From Solitalea agri (GTDB lineage Bacteria > Bacteroidota > Bacteroidia > Sphingobacteriales > Sphingobacteriaceae): 64,000 nt of DNA. The translations under genes and the position numbers were made by a program. Within the stretch, counting starts at the first letter, position 1, and each line of letters begins with the position of its first letter. Shown piece by piece: positions 9,233-17,392 of this stretch. The notes beneath the pieces were generated by a model that worked only from the letters and a program-made list of their open reading frames with translations, searched no databases and had not been told where the DNA came from. Location of the stretch: the NCBI RefSeq assembly GCF_023914155.1, contig NZ_JAMWYS010000053.1, positions 244,056 to 308,055 of the forward strand. Reading direction: 5' to 3'.

Positions 9233-11371
9233 ATGCTAGCTCCTGCATATCAGAAATTTAAAGAGGCAATATCCAATTTTATTGACTCCAAACGAATCCT
9301 GACCAGTTCTTTGCAAACGCTGGCTTACGGAACGGACGCCAGCTTTTACAGGCTCATTCCAAAAATTGTGGTTCTCGTGCGTAATGAGTCTGAAGTTATT
9401 GGGATTATTAAGGAAGCTAAGAAATTGGACATTGCGTTGACCTTCCGCGCAGCCGGAACCAGTTTATCCGGACAGGCTATTTCCGATTCAGTATTGGTTG
9501 TGGCTACTCATGGCTGGAAACGCTACGAGATTTTTTCTAATAATGAAAAGATCAAACTAGAGCCTGGGATTGTTGGGGCCTCAGCTAATAATATTCTGGC
9601 TCCACTAGGGTTAAAAATTGGCCCCGATCCGGCATCAATAGGCGCGGCAATGATTGGTGGGATCGTTGCCAATAATGCCAGTGGAATGTGTTGCGGCATT
9701 GCTCAAAACAGCTACCAAACAATCGCTGATATCAGAATCGTAATGAATGACGGAACAGTTTTGGATACCGCAGACGCCCAAAGTGTTCAGGCTTTTAAGA
9801 ATTCAAATGCTGCGTTGATCAAAGAGATTGAAGCGATGAGAGATGAGATCAAAGGCAATGAAGCACTTTTCTATCGTATCAAAAATAAATTTAAAATAAA
9901 AAACACCACTGGCTACAGCATTAATGCATTGGTTGATTATGAAGACCCTATTGAAATCATTAAGCATTTAATGGTAGGCTCAGAGGGGACTTTGGCATTT
10001 ATCTCAAACGTTACTCTAAATACTGTAACCGACGAAAAATACAAAGCATGTTCCCTGGTTATTTTTAACAGTATTTATGATGCCTGTAATGCTACCGCTT
10101 TATTAAAATCAAGTCCAGTTTCAGCCGTTGAATTATTGGATCGAAAATCTATTCGCTCGGTTGAACAGGATCCTCTTGCGCCAGCGTATTTCAAAACTTT
10201 GCCTGAATTAGCATGTGCTTTATTGATTGAGTGCCGTGATAATGATCAGGCTAATCTCAATCAAAAACAACGGCAAATTCGTTCCGCAATTGAGTCAATT
10301 CCTACTTTTTCGGAATATGAATTTACTAGTGACCCTGTACAATATAATTTTAACTGGGCTGCTCGCAAAGGCTTATTGCCTACTGTGGGTGCACTTAGGA
10401 AAAATGGAACAACAGTAATTATTGAAGACATTGCGTTTCCTCTTCCTAAGCTCGCAGACGCATGTATAGCCTTACAAGATCTATTTGCAAAATACCAATA
10501 TGATGATGCCGTTTTGTTTGGACATGCACTGGAAGGTAATCTGCATTTTGTTTTCTCTCAGGATTTTTCAACGCAAACCGAAATTGACCGCTATGAAAAC
10601 CTAATGATGGAATTGGCTGTTTTGGTGGTCGACCAATTTGATGGATCTTTAAAAGCAGAACACGGTACAGGGCGAAATATGGCGCCGTTTGTTGAAAAAG
10701 AGTGGGGGAATGAAGCCTATAGAATTATGAAACGCATTAAAATGATTTTCGACCCTAAGAGTAAAATCAATCCGGGCGTTTTAATTAATGGTGACCCCAA
10801 AGTGCATCTTAAAAACCTTAAACCGTTACCTGAAGCCGATTCCATCATCGATAAGTGCATGGAATGTGGGTTTTGTGAACCTCATTGCGTTTCTGAAGGG
10901 TTGACTCTATCGCCTCGTCAACGTATAGTAATAGCCCGTGAAATCAGCCGATTGGAAAGTACGAATGAAGATGCGCAAAGATTAGCCGAAATTAAAAAAG
11001 ATGCAGTTTACCAAGTGGATCAAACTTGCGCTACTGATGGTCTTTGTGCATTGGCTTGTCCTGTGAAAATTGATACAGGCAAATATGTAAAACGGTGGCG
11101 GGCCGAAAGACTTGAAAACAGCGATAAAAAGACGGCTGCTTATATTGCCTCTCATATGGCTGAAACTACGGCTGTTCTGCGTGTCGGTTTAAAAATTGTA
11201 AAAGTATTTCATTCTATCCTTGGAACCTCTATCATGACAGCAATGTCGAAATTCGTTCATGTTATCACTTTTGGTAAAGTGCCTAAATGGATACCTGAAA
11301 TGCCTAAAGGTGCTGTTAAAATAAATATAAAACCCGCAAAAATTAAACCCACTAACGGACATGAAGATTAA
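9233..11371 (+). CDS. FAD/Fe-S subunit of a split D-lactate-type dehydrogenase
   Basis: The 712-residue protein is collinear with the first three quarters of the 942-residue enzyme at 3691. The FAD-binding domain has F-R-A-A-G-T-S-L-S-G-Q near residue 75, G-P-D-P-A-S-I-G-A-A-M-I-G-G near 130 and E-H-G-T-G-R-N-M-A-P-F near 478. Ferredoxin motifs follow: C-M-E-C-G-F-C from residue 542 and C-A-T-D-G-L-C near 601. The C-terminal CCG module is absent and is supplied by the next gene (11443). It probably oxidises D-lactate imported by the preceding permease. ATG 9233 is 19 bp after the permease stop. Confidence 0.87.
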   Translation: MLAPAYQKFKEAISNFIDSKRILTSSLQTLAYGTDASFYRLIPKIVVLVRNESEVIGIIKEAKKLDIALTFRAAGTSLSGQAISDSVLVVATHGWKRYEIFSNNEKIKLEPGIVGASANNILAPLGLKIGPDPASIGAAMIGGIVANNASGMCCGIAQNSYQTIADIRIVMNDGTVLDTADAQSVQAFKNSNAALIKEIEAMRDEIKGNEALFYRIKNKFKIKNTTGYSINALVDYEDPIEIIKHLMVGSEGTLAFISNVTLNTVTDEKYKACSLVIFNSIYDACNATALLKSSPVSAVELLDRKSIRSVEQDPLAPAYFKTLPELACALLIECRDNDQANLNQKQRQIRSAIESIPTFSEYEFTSDPVQYNFNWAARKGLLPTVGALRKNGTTVIIEDIAFPLPKLADACIALQDLFAKYQYDDAVLFGHALEGNLHFVFSQDFSTQTEIDRYENLMMELAVLVVDQFDGSLKAEHGTGRNMAPFVEKEWGNEAYRIMKRIKMIFDPKSKINPGVLINGDPKVHLKNLKPLPEADSIIDKCMECGFCEPHCVSEGLTLSPRQRIVIAREISRLESTNEDAQRLAEIKKDAVYQVDQTCATDGLCALACPVKIDTGKYVKRWRAERLENSDKKTAAYIASHMAETTAVLRVGLKIVKVFHSILGTSIMTAMSKFVHVITFGKVPKWIPEMPKGAVKINIKPAKIKPTNGHED

Positions 11372-11377
11372 TTAAGC

Positions 11378-11397
11378 ATCCCGATAGTTATCGGGAT
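11378..11397. repeat. REP-like palindrome (CCCGATA-type)
   Basis: A 20-bp palindrome with 9-bp arms (ATCCCGATA / TATCGGGAT) sits between the two dehydrogenase genes. Relatives occur near 25517 and 25685. It is probably a dispersed palindromic element of the genome. At this site it could also act as an mRNA processing or attenuation hairpin within the operon. Confidence 0.65.
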
Positions 11398-11442
11398 TGA
11401 TGGCCGATTAAAAACAAAACACTTTCAGAAAAAAGAACTAAG

Positions 11443-12159
11443 ATGAATACAACAGCCGATTTAAAAGTAGTTTACTTTCCTTCTTGCATAAACAGAAGTA
11501 TGGGGAAAAACAAGTTTCAGGATGCTGATGATCTGCAGCTAACGGAACTAACCCATAGGTTGCTTGTTCGAGCAGGGTTTTCTATAATTTATCCCGAATC
11601 TTTGGATGCTCATTGCTGTGGCATGCCTTTTTCCAGTAAGGGATTTGCAGAAGCTAATCATACTCAATCAAAGGCACTCGAAGCCGACCTGTTGAAAGTT
11701 TCAGAGAATGGAAAATATCCCATTTTATATGATATGAGTCCATGTTTTTATCATTCGAAAGAGGAATTCACGGCTCCTTTGAAAATCGTGGATCCTATCC
11801 AATTTATGCTGGACTTCGTTTTGCCGAATTTAACCATCAAGAAAAAGAAAAGTACTGTAACTGTATTCCCGGTTTGTTCGGTTAAAAAAATTGGAAAAAT
11901 GGAACAGCTTGTTTTATTGTCAAAATGGTGTGCTGAAAAGGTTACCGTTATCGAAAGTAATTGTTGTGGTTTTGCAGGAGACAGGGGTTTTCTCGTTCCT
12001 GAGCTAAATGATTATGGATTACGAAACTTAAAAGATCAAATCCCGGCAAACTGTAACGAAGGCTATTCAACCAGCAGAACTTGTGAAATCGGTTTGGAAA
12101 AATCGAGCGGAATTAATTTCAGATCTATTTTTTACCTGATTGATGAAGTAACCCGTTAA
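11443..12159 (+). CDS. CCG-domain (LutA/GlpC-like) subunit of the split D-lactate-type dehydrogenase
   Basis: The 238-residue protein matches the last quarter of the fused enzyme at 3691. It has V-V-Y-F-P-S-C-I-N-R-S-M-G at the start, C-C-G-M-P-F-S-S-K-G near 54 and C-C-G-F-A-G-D-R-G-F near 178. CCG domains bind Fe-S clusters or a quinone-side electron acceptor. It is therefore the electron-transfer half of the enzyme whose FAD/ferredoxin half is encoded 71 bp upstream. The operon is permease, FAD subunit, CCG subunit. Confidence 0.87.
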   Translation: MNTTADLKVVYFPSCINRSMGKNKFQDADDLQLTELTHRLLVRAGFSIIYPESLDAHCCGMPFSSKGFAEANHTQSKALEADLLKVSENGKYPILYDMSPCFYHSKEEFTAPLKIVDPIQFMLDFVLPNLTIKKKKSTVTVFPVCSVKKIGKMEQLVLLSKWCAEKVTVIESNCCGFAGDRGFLVPELNDYGLRNLKDQIPANCNEGYSTSRTCEIGLEKSSGINFRSIFYLIDEVTR

Positions 12160-12301
12160 TAGTTGAGGAGACAACGATTTGCACCTTGTTCGTGCCTTAT
12201 GATAAAGGTGTAATAGCGACTATACATCTTCCTTGTATCGTTATTTATATTTTTTCCTTTGTTTAGCAATTGTTGATTCGGCTTTTTGTATATGCCCGTT
12301 C

Positions 12302-12387
12302 TTTTCCCCAAAATTCTCGTAGTCAAATATCAAAACATGATGTAAATCATAAGCTGTTAGTAACTATTAAGATAGTTTTGGGGAAAA
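12302..12387 (+). promoter_or_regulatory. Spaced perfect inverted repeat and possible -7 element before FAS1 gene
   Basis: Two perfect 12-bp inverted copies (TTTTCCCCAAAA at 12302-12313 and TTTTGGGGAAAA at 12376-12387) are 62 bp apart, and the second ends 11 bp before the ATG at 12399. The sequence TAGTTTTG at 12373-12380 fits the Bacteroidota -7 consensus TAnnTTTG and overlaps the second arm, but no -33 element is evident. The pair may be an operator or a leader stem that brings the start region into a structure. Confidence 0.4.
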
Positions 12388-12398
12388 CTAATTTTACA

Positions 12399-12953
12399 AT
12401 GAAAAAAACTTTCTTATTAATTGCTATTTCTGCGGGCATGATCGCCTGCGATGCTCCCCAAAAACAAGCTGGAAACAATATGGAAAGCACTGCTCCAACC
12501 GAATCGGTTGGGCAATCGGGGGTAATTGATAATACCTCGAATCCTAATATTGTGCAAACGGCAGTAAAAAGCAAAGATCACACTACGCTGGTTGCGGCTG
12601 TTAAGGCTGCCGGATTGGTGGATGCATTGAGCAATGCCGGGCCATTTACCGTTTTTGCTCCTACAAATGCTGCTTTTGATGAGTTGCCTAAAGGTACAGT
12701 TGACGAATTGTTGAAGCCTGAAAAGAAAAATGATTTAAGCAATATTCTTGAGTATCATACTTATGTTGGTTCTTTAAGTACTACAATACTGCAGGACGGA
12801 CAACAGTTTGAAGAGGTAAATGGACAAAAAATAAAAATCAGCAAAAAAGGAGATAAGATCATGGTAAATGATGCCGAAATATTGGCTACTATCCCCACTT
12901 CAAATGGTATCATTCACGTAATCAACAAAGTATTGCTGCCACCAGCCAAATAA
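12399..12953 (+). CDS. Fasciclin (FAS1) domain lipoprotein
   Basis: The start is placed at ATG 12399, because translation from there gives a lipoprotein signal (M-K-K-T-F-L-L-I-A-I-S-A-G-M-I-A-C, Cys 17). The open frame extends upstream but has no such signal. The mature part is a single FAS1 domain of about 130 residues, with T-V-F-A-P-T-N-A-A-F-D in the H1 motif and G-I-I-H-V-I-N-K-V-L-L-P at the end (H2-like). FAS1 lipoproteins are envelope adhesion or binding proteins; their ligand is usually unknown. The gene appears to be monocistronic, with a terminator at 13004-13035. Confidence 0.88.
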   Translation: MKKTFLLIAISAGMIACDAPQKQAGNNMESTAPTESVGQSGVIDNTSNPNIVQTAVKSKDHTTLVAAVKAAGLVDALSNAGPFTVFAPTNAAFDELPKGTVDELLKPEKKNDLSNILEYHTYVGSLSTTILQDGQQFEEVNGQKIKISKKGDKIMVNDAEILATIPTSNGIIHVINKVLLPPAK

Positions 12954-13003
12954 TAAATTGGATTAATCACCCATTCTGTAGTTAAAATAAACTTTTCATC
13001 ATC

Positions 13004-13035
13004 AGGCCTTTCCGGATTTCGGAATGGCTTTTTTT
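13004..13035 (+). terminator. Intrinsic terminator after FAS1 gene
   Basis: A GC-rich stem (AGGCCTTTCCG / CGGAATGGCT, two mismatches) with a 5-base loop is followed by seven T residues. It lies 50 bp after the FAS1 stop. Confidence 0.8.
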
Positions 13036-13173
13036 AATATGGACAAGCGTCGGCCTGTCGTTTTTATAACCTATTCGAGAGAATTTAAGGTGTTTTACGA
13101 ACGCTTTTGCCTTCAACCGTCAACCATACCGTACTGTTTTTTAACTAATCAAAAAATTAGAACAAAAACAGTT

Positions 13174-13181
13174 TATTTTTG
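13174..13181 (+). promoter_or_regulatory. Candidate -7 element for the sigma-54 regulator gene
   Basis: TATTTTTG matches the Bacteroidota -7 consensus TAnnTTTG and is 26 bp before ATG 13207. No clear -33 TTG was seen at the expected distance, so the call is tentative. Confidence 0.35.
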
Positions 13182-13206
13182 ATTTTACTGTTTATACTAA
13201 ATACTG

Positions 13207-14544
13207 ATGTCTGACAAAACCATTTTAATTATTGATGATGAAGATAAACTCAGAGGATTATTATCCCGTATACTTCAATTGGAAGGCTATAAAATCTTAG
13301 AAGCATCAACAGGAAAGTCAGCATTGAAAGTTTTGGAAAACGAAAAGGTTCAAGTGATCTTAAGTGATGTTAAACTACCGGATGCAAATGGGGTGGAGCT
13401 GACATCACAAATTAAGACTAGTTACCCCTCAACAGAAATCATCGTGCTTACTGCATATGGTACTATTCAGGATGGTGTAAAAGCTATTAAGTATGGGGCC
13501 TTTGATTATATAACAAAAGGCGATGATAACGACAAGATCATTCCGTTAGTGAGCAAAGCCATGGATAAGGCCATATTACAGCAAAGGGTTGAGTATTTGG
13601 AGAGGAAAGTAAATGCTAGATTCGGATTTGATTTTATCATTGGTCGATCAAAAGCCATACTTAATGTGGTGGAGTTGGCAAAAAAGGTAGCAAAAACAGA
13701 TACTACCGTTTTGCTATTGGGAGAAACAGGGACCGGTAAGGAAGTGTTTGCGCAGGCTATCCATTATGAAAGTCATCGGAGACAAAAACCTTTCGTAGCT
13801 ATCAATTGCAGTGCTTTTTCTAAAGAAATATTAGAAAGCGAACTGTTTGGGCATAAAGCAGGTGCATTTACCGGTGCCATAAAGGATAAAAAAGGCTTGT
13901 TTGAAGAGGCTGACGGAGGTACCATCTTTCTGGATGAAATTGGAGAAATGAACCCGGATCTTCAGGCAAAACTGCTAAGGGTTCTTGAATCGGGTACTTT
14001 TATTAAAGTTGGTGATACGCAAACTAAGCAAGTAAACGTCAGAATAATTGCAGCTACTAATCGCGATTTGAAAAAGGAAACGGATGAAGGGAATTTTCGA
14101 CTTGATCTTTTTTACCGCCTTTCTGTTTTTCAAATTGTTCTGCCTCCTTTAAGGGAAAGAATGGAAGATATCGTTTTACTTTCCAGGTATTACCTTGAGG
14201 AATTCTCAGCCAAGGTCAATCGTCGTATTCAGTCCTTTGATAAGGCGTTTCTCAAAAAACTAGAATCTCATCCTTGGAAAGGCAATATTCGTGAACTAAA
14301 AAATGTATTGGAAAGAGCTGTGATATTATGCGATACTGATACGTTAACAGTCGATCTGCTTCCTTTTGAAATGCAGTTTGAAGAAGATGATCAAATGACT
14401 TCGACATTTGACCTTCAGACCGTTGAGAAGAATCACATCCGTAAAGTTTTGCTTTATACCAAAGGAAACAAAACTGAAACCGCTCACTTACTAAATATTG
14501 GTTTAACTACCCTTTACCGGAAAATGGAGGAGTATAAAATTTAA
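13207..14544 (+). CDS. Sigma-54-dependent response regulator (NtrC family), likely kdp regulator
   Basis: The 445-residue protein has a receiver domain (acidic pocket D-D-E near 11-13, phospho-acceptor Asp 54 in S-D-V-K-L-P). A full AAA+ sigma-54 activator domain follows, with Walker A G-E-T-G-T-G-K near 175, the sigma-54 contact loop G-A-F-T-G-A near 219, and Walker [12 protein letters not shown] Fis-type HTH is at the C-terminus (about 405-445). The family activates sigma-54 promoters when phosphorylated. Its place next to kdp, and the absence of a KdpE, suggests that it receives phosphate from the kinase at 22928. No canonical GG-N10-GC promoter was found in front of kdpF, so its direct target remains open. 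A short paralogue of the kinase sensor follows in the same operon. Confidence 0.88.
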   Translation: MSDKTILIIDDEDKLRGLLSRILQLEGYKILEASTGKSALKVLENEKVQVILSDVKLPDANGVELTSQIKTSYPSTEIIVLTAYGTIQDGVKAIKYGAFDYITKGDDNDKIIPLVSKAMDKAILQQRVEYLERKVNARFGFDFIIGRSKAILNVVELAKKVAKTDTTVLLLGETGTGKEVFAQAIHYESHRRQKPFVAINCSAFSKEILESELFGHKAGAFTGAIKDKKGLFEEADGGTIFLDEIGEMNPDLQAKLLRVLESGTFIKVGDTQTKQVNVRIIAATNRDLKKETDEGNFRLDLFYRLSVFQIVLPPLRERMEDIVLLSRYYLEEFSAKVNRRIQSFDKAFLKKLESHPWKGNIRELKNVLERAVILCDTDTLTVDLLPFEMQFEEDDQMTSTFDLQTVEKNHIRKVLLYTKGNKTETAHLLNIGLTTLYRKMEEYKI

Positions 14545-14618
14545 CGGACTCTGTTTTTATTAAAAAGTTTTATTTGGCCTGATTGGTGCAATTATTAATT
14601 GAACCAATACAGAATAAA

Positions 14619-15137
14619 ATGAAAATCAAGTCAAAACTAATGCTGGGGTTATGGGTCCTATTTCTGTTAATCCTGTTAATGGGCCTATCGGCTAACATGT
14701 ATATTTATAAAATGGGTAAGGACTCGAAGTCAATACTCAAGGATAACTACATTTCTATTAAATATGCTAAAGAAATGCTGCAGCAGCTTGACCAAATGAG
14801 TAACGCTGAAAAAGCCCAGCAAGCAGCTTCTGTTTTTGAAAAAACGTTAAAACAGGAAGAAAGTAATATCACTGAACCAGGTGAAAAGGAAACCGTAGCA
14901 CTACTGCGCACTGATTTTGAGCGTTATCGACAAAATCCGGCTTCACCGCAATTAGTAAATGCAATACGTGCAAAGATTTACAAGATTACCGAAGTGAATA
15001 TGAATGCTTTGGAACGAAGAAATTTGGCAGTTCAAAATAATGTTGAAAGAGCTGTTGTATATGTTTCATTGTTATTGGCAGTATGCATTTTAACCAGTTT
15101 TAGCATTATATTCAATATTCCTGAAAACATGAAATAG
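14619..15137 (+). CDS. Sensor-only protein: N-terminal half of the kdp histidine kinase without kinase domains
   Basis: The start is set at ATG 14619 (the frame is open from a TTG at 14583). The 172-residue product has a membrane segment at residues 8-30, a periplasmic helical domain of about 110 residues (four-helix-bundle sensor type) and a second membrane segment at about 145-165. It then stops. It is visibly homologous to residues 1-170 of the histidine kinase at 22928: both have M-K-(I/L)-x-x-K-L-x-L-G-L, S-x-x-I-L-K-(D/N)-N-Y, K-Q-E-(E/T)-(S/N)-(N/V) and a matching exit helix. HAMP, PAS, HisKA and ATPase domains are missing. No kinase remnant follows; a terminator begins 26 bp downstream. 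It may be a decoy or co-receptor for the kinase, or a decayed duplicate. Confidence 0.75.
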   Translation: MKIKSKLMLGLWVLFLLILLMGLSANMYIYKMGKDSKSILKDNYISIKYAKEMLQQLDQMSNAEKAQQAASVFEKTLKQEESNITEPGEKETVALLRTDFERYRQNPASPQLVNAIRAKIYKITEVNMNALERRNLAVQNNVERAVVYVSLLLAVCILTSFSIIFNIPENMK

Positions 15138-15162
15138 CAGAAGGATATATTATCATTTTGAA

Positions 15163-15195
15163 AAAGACCTTTCCATTTTGGAAGGGTCTTTTTTT
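15163..15195 (+). terminator. Intrinsic terminator after the sensor-only gene
   Basis: A 12-bp stem (AAAGACCTTTCC / GGAAGGGTCTTT, one G.U pair) with a 5-base loop and a run of T residues ends the regulator/sensor operon and separates it from kdp. Confidence 0.85.
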
Positions 15196-15314
15196 GTGGC
15201 CAGCTTCCTGAAAAAAAATAATCTCCTCAATATCAATATTAAACAGCCTTTCTTTTTTTAAGAATGAAAATGGAATGTCTTTGGTCTTTCAGTTGGCAAA
15301 TAAATTTTAAAACA

Positions 15315-15398
15315 ATGTTAAATATAATTCTTCCTGGAGCCGGCCTCATTTGCTTTTGGCTCTTTTTCAAGACCATTGATTATTTCGAAAACATTTAA
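15315..15398 (+). CDS. 27-residue single-span membrane peptide upstream of kdpF
   Basis: ATG 15315 to TAA 15396 encodes 27 residues: a hydrophobic segment (I-I-L-P-G-A-G-L-I-C-F-W-L-F-F) followed by a short charged tail K-T-I-D-Y-F-E-N-I. It ends 10 bp before the kdpF start. Size and topology resemble KdpF, but the tail differs from the K-P-E-K-F end of KdpF. It may be a second small stabilising subunit of the Kdp complex in Bacteroidota. The call rests on size, topology and position only; no family was recognised with certainty. Confidence 0.5.
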   Translation: MLNIILPGAGLICFWLFFKTIDYFENI

Positions 15399-15408
15399 AA
15401 CTGTAAAA

Positions 15409-15486
15409 ATGATCCCATTATTCATCTTATCCATCGCTGTATTTATTTACATGATTTATGTATTGCTAAAACCGGAGAAATTCTAG
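15409..15486 (+). CDS. kdpF: K+-transporting ATPase small subunit KdpF
   Basis: The 25-residue peptide starts at ATG 15409. It is one membrane helix (F-I-L-S-I-A-V-F-I-Y-M-I-Y-V-L-L) ending in K-P-E-K-F, the typical KdpF C-terminus (E. coli KdpF ends the same way). KdpF stabilises the KdpABC complex. It is upstream of kdpA as usual, but the 181-bp gap between them is filled with 7-bp-period repeats. Confidence 0.85.
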   Translation: MIPLFILSIAVFIYMIYVLLKPEKF

Positions 15487-15665
15487 TAAATGGCGATAAG
15501 TAAATTATAGTAAATGGTGATAAGTAAATTGTAAATAGATAATCTCAACTTCACTATTCACAATTCGGGTGATAGGTAAATAGCAAATAGTTTATCTCAG
15601 TTCCATTATTCACCATTCACCATTTACTGTTTTCGCCATTCACCGATAACTATTCACAATTAAAA
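15487..15665. repeat. Heptad repeat block between kdpF and kdpA
   Basis: The left part carries degenerate 7-bp units of the type GTAAATR/GTGATAA on the + strand. The right part carries the complementary units (CTATTCAC, CCATTCAC, CATTTAC). The whole block can fold back. Related blocks lie in the other gaps of the kdp operon (17393-17829, 19898-19996, 21651-21786). No ORF is present. Confidence 0.7.
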
Positions 15666-15667
15666 CA

Positions 15668-17383
15668 ATGAAAACAGAAATTATAGGCATAATCAGTACT
15701 TACGCACTCACAGTGATCCTTGCCATTCCTTTAGCCAAGTACATAGCGAAAGTTTTTAAAGGAGAAAATACCTGGTCAGATTTTATGCGTCCAATAGAAC
15801 GCTTGTTCTTCAAACTTTCGGGTATAAATCCAAACCAGGAAATGAACTGGAAACAATTTCTCAAAGCCATGCTGACGATTAACATGGTATGGTTTGTTTT
15901 AGGTTTTTTGCTCCTACTTTTTCAAGGAGGTTTACCATTAAACCCTGATGGTAACCCAAATCAAAGTCCTGACCTTGCTTTTAATACCATCATCAGTTTT
16001 ATGGTAAACTGCGACTTGCAGCATTACTCCGGTGAAACTGGAGTGACTTATTTGACGCAGTTGTTTGTGATTTGCAATCTTATGTTTTTGAGTGCAGCAA
16101 CGGGTATTTCCGCTTTAGTTGCATTAATGAATGCCTTGAAAGCTAAAACAACTAATAACTTGGGCAACTTTTGGGATATTTTTGTTAAAGCAAATACCCG
16201 TATTTTATTGCCACTATGCGTTGTGGTTGCCACAATTTTGATTTTCAATGGCACCCCTGCAAGTTACACAGGTAAAGATTCAATTGTAACTCTGCAAGGT
16301 GATAGCGTGCATGTGTCACGAGGGCCTGCGGCAGGAATGATCGCTATAAAACATATTGGCACTAATGGTGGTGGTTGGTTTGGAGCTAACTCGGCTCATC
16401 CTCTTGAAAACCCAAATTACCTTACTAATGTAGTTCAGCTTATTGCACAGGTATTAATTCCGATAGCAATGATTTTTGCTTTTGGTTACTACATTAATCG
16501 CAAAAAACTATCCTATGTGATTTATGGAATAATGACCATTGGAATGTTATGCCTGGTTATTCCAACCATTATTTCCGAAATCAATGGAAGCCCTGCCATT
16601 GAAAAACTAGGAGTTGCACAGCCTACTGGAGCCATGGAAGGTAAAGAAGTACGCTTCGGTCCGGCCATGTCGGGTTATTGGAGTACGGTTACTACCATAA
16701 TTTCAACAGGATCAGTTAACTCCATGCATGATAGCGCTATGCCAATGTCGGGCATGATGCAGATGCTGGGGATGATGATCAATTCTTTTTATGGAGGATG
16801 TGGTGTTGGTATCTTGAATTACTTTATCTATATCATTATTGCTGTATTCATTTCGGGATTGATGGTAGGGCGAACTCCTGAATTTATGGGGCATAAGGTA
16901 GAAGCCCGTGAGGTGAAAATTGCCGCTTTAATTACCTTACTAAGCCCGTTGTTGATTCTTGCCGGAACGGCATTAGCATCTTATACACTGGTAAATTATC
17001 CGGAAGCAACATGGGCAATAAAACCTGCTAGCTGGCTCAATAACCCTGGTTATCATGGTTTCTCTGAAATGCTGTACGAGTATACTTCTTCTAATGCAAA
17101 CAACGGCTCCGGCTTTGAAGGTTTGGGTGACAATAATATTTTTTGGAACATAAGTACAGGGTTTGTTCTGATTCTTGGCCGTTTCTTGCCAATCATCGGT
17201 CCTGTTGCCATTGCAGGTTTGCTAGCTAATAAAAAGCACATTCCTGAATCAGCAGGCACATTAAAATATGATTCATTGACTTTCGGTGTAATGACGATGG
17301 CTGTGATTATCATCATTAACGCCTTGTCATACTTCCCTGCCCTGGCATTAGGTCCAATTGCAGAATATTTGAGTCTTAAGTAA
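15668..17383 (+). CDS. kdpA: K+-transporting ATPase subunit A (KdpA)
   Basis: The 571-residue protein is the K+-binding, channel-like subunit of the high-affinity Kdp ATPase in the inner membrane. It has the usual ten or so membrane segments. Filter-type loops are recognisable: N-C-D-L-Q-H-Y-S-G near residue 118, T-N-G-G-G-W-F-G-A-N-S near 236, G-S-V-N-S-M near 347 and N-N-G-S-G-F-E-G near 479. Length matches the family. kdpB follows after 469 bp, which is far longer than normal for this operon because a four-helix-bundle gene and repeats lie between. Confidence 0.96.
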   Translation: MKTEIIGIISTYALTVILAIPLAKYIAKVFKGENTWSDFMRPIERLFFKLSGINPNQEMNWKQFLKAMLTINMVWFVLGFLLLLFQGGLPLNPDGNPNQSPDLAFNTIISFMVNCDLQHYSGETGVTYLTQLFVICNLMFLSAATGISALVALMNALKAKTTNNLGNFWDIFVKANTRILLPLCVVVATILIFNGTPASYTGKDSIVTLQGDSVHVSRGPAAGMIAIKHIGTNGGGWFGANSAHPLENPNYLTNVVQLIAQVLIPIAMIFAFGYYINRKKLSYVIYGIMTIGMLCLVIPTIISEINGSPAIEKLGVAQPTGAMEGKEVRFGPAMSGYWSTVTTIISTGSVNSMHDSAMPMSGMMQMLGMMINSFYGGCGVGILNYFIYIIIAVFISGLMVGRTPEFMGHKVEAREVKIAALITLLSPLLILAGTALASYTLVNYPEATWAIKPASWLNNPGYHGFSEMLYEYTSSNANNGSGFEGLGDNNIFWNISTGFVLILGRFLPIIGPVAIAGLLANKKHIPESAGTLKYDSLTFGVMTMAVIIIINALSYFPALALGPIAEYLSLK

Positions 17384-17392
17384 ATAGTTAAC

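Noticed and set aside
12270..12398. Upstream extension of the FAS1 gene
   Set aside because: The longer frame would hide a perfect lipoprotein signal that starts at 12399.
13207..14544. KdpE (OmpR-type) regulator
   Set aside because: The protein has an AAA+ sigma-54 domain and Fis HTH rather than an OmpR-type winged helix.
15196..15314. Sigma-54 promoter in front of the kdp genes
   Set aside because: Several GG pairs were checked, but none has GC ten bases later in the right context.
15487..15665. Possible CRISPR array from regularly repeated units
   Set aside because: Units are 7 bp and contiguous with no unique spacers, and no cas genes are present.
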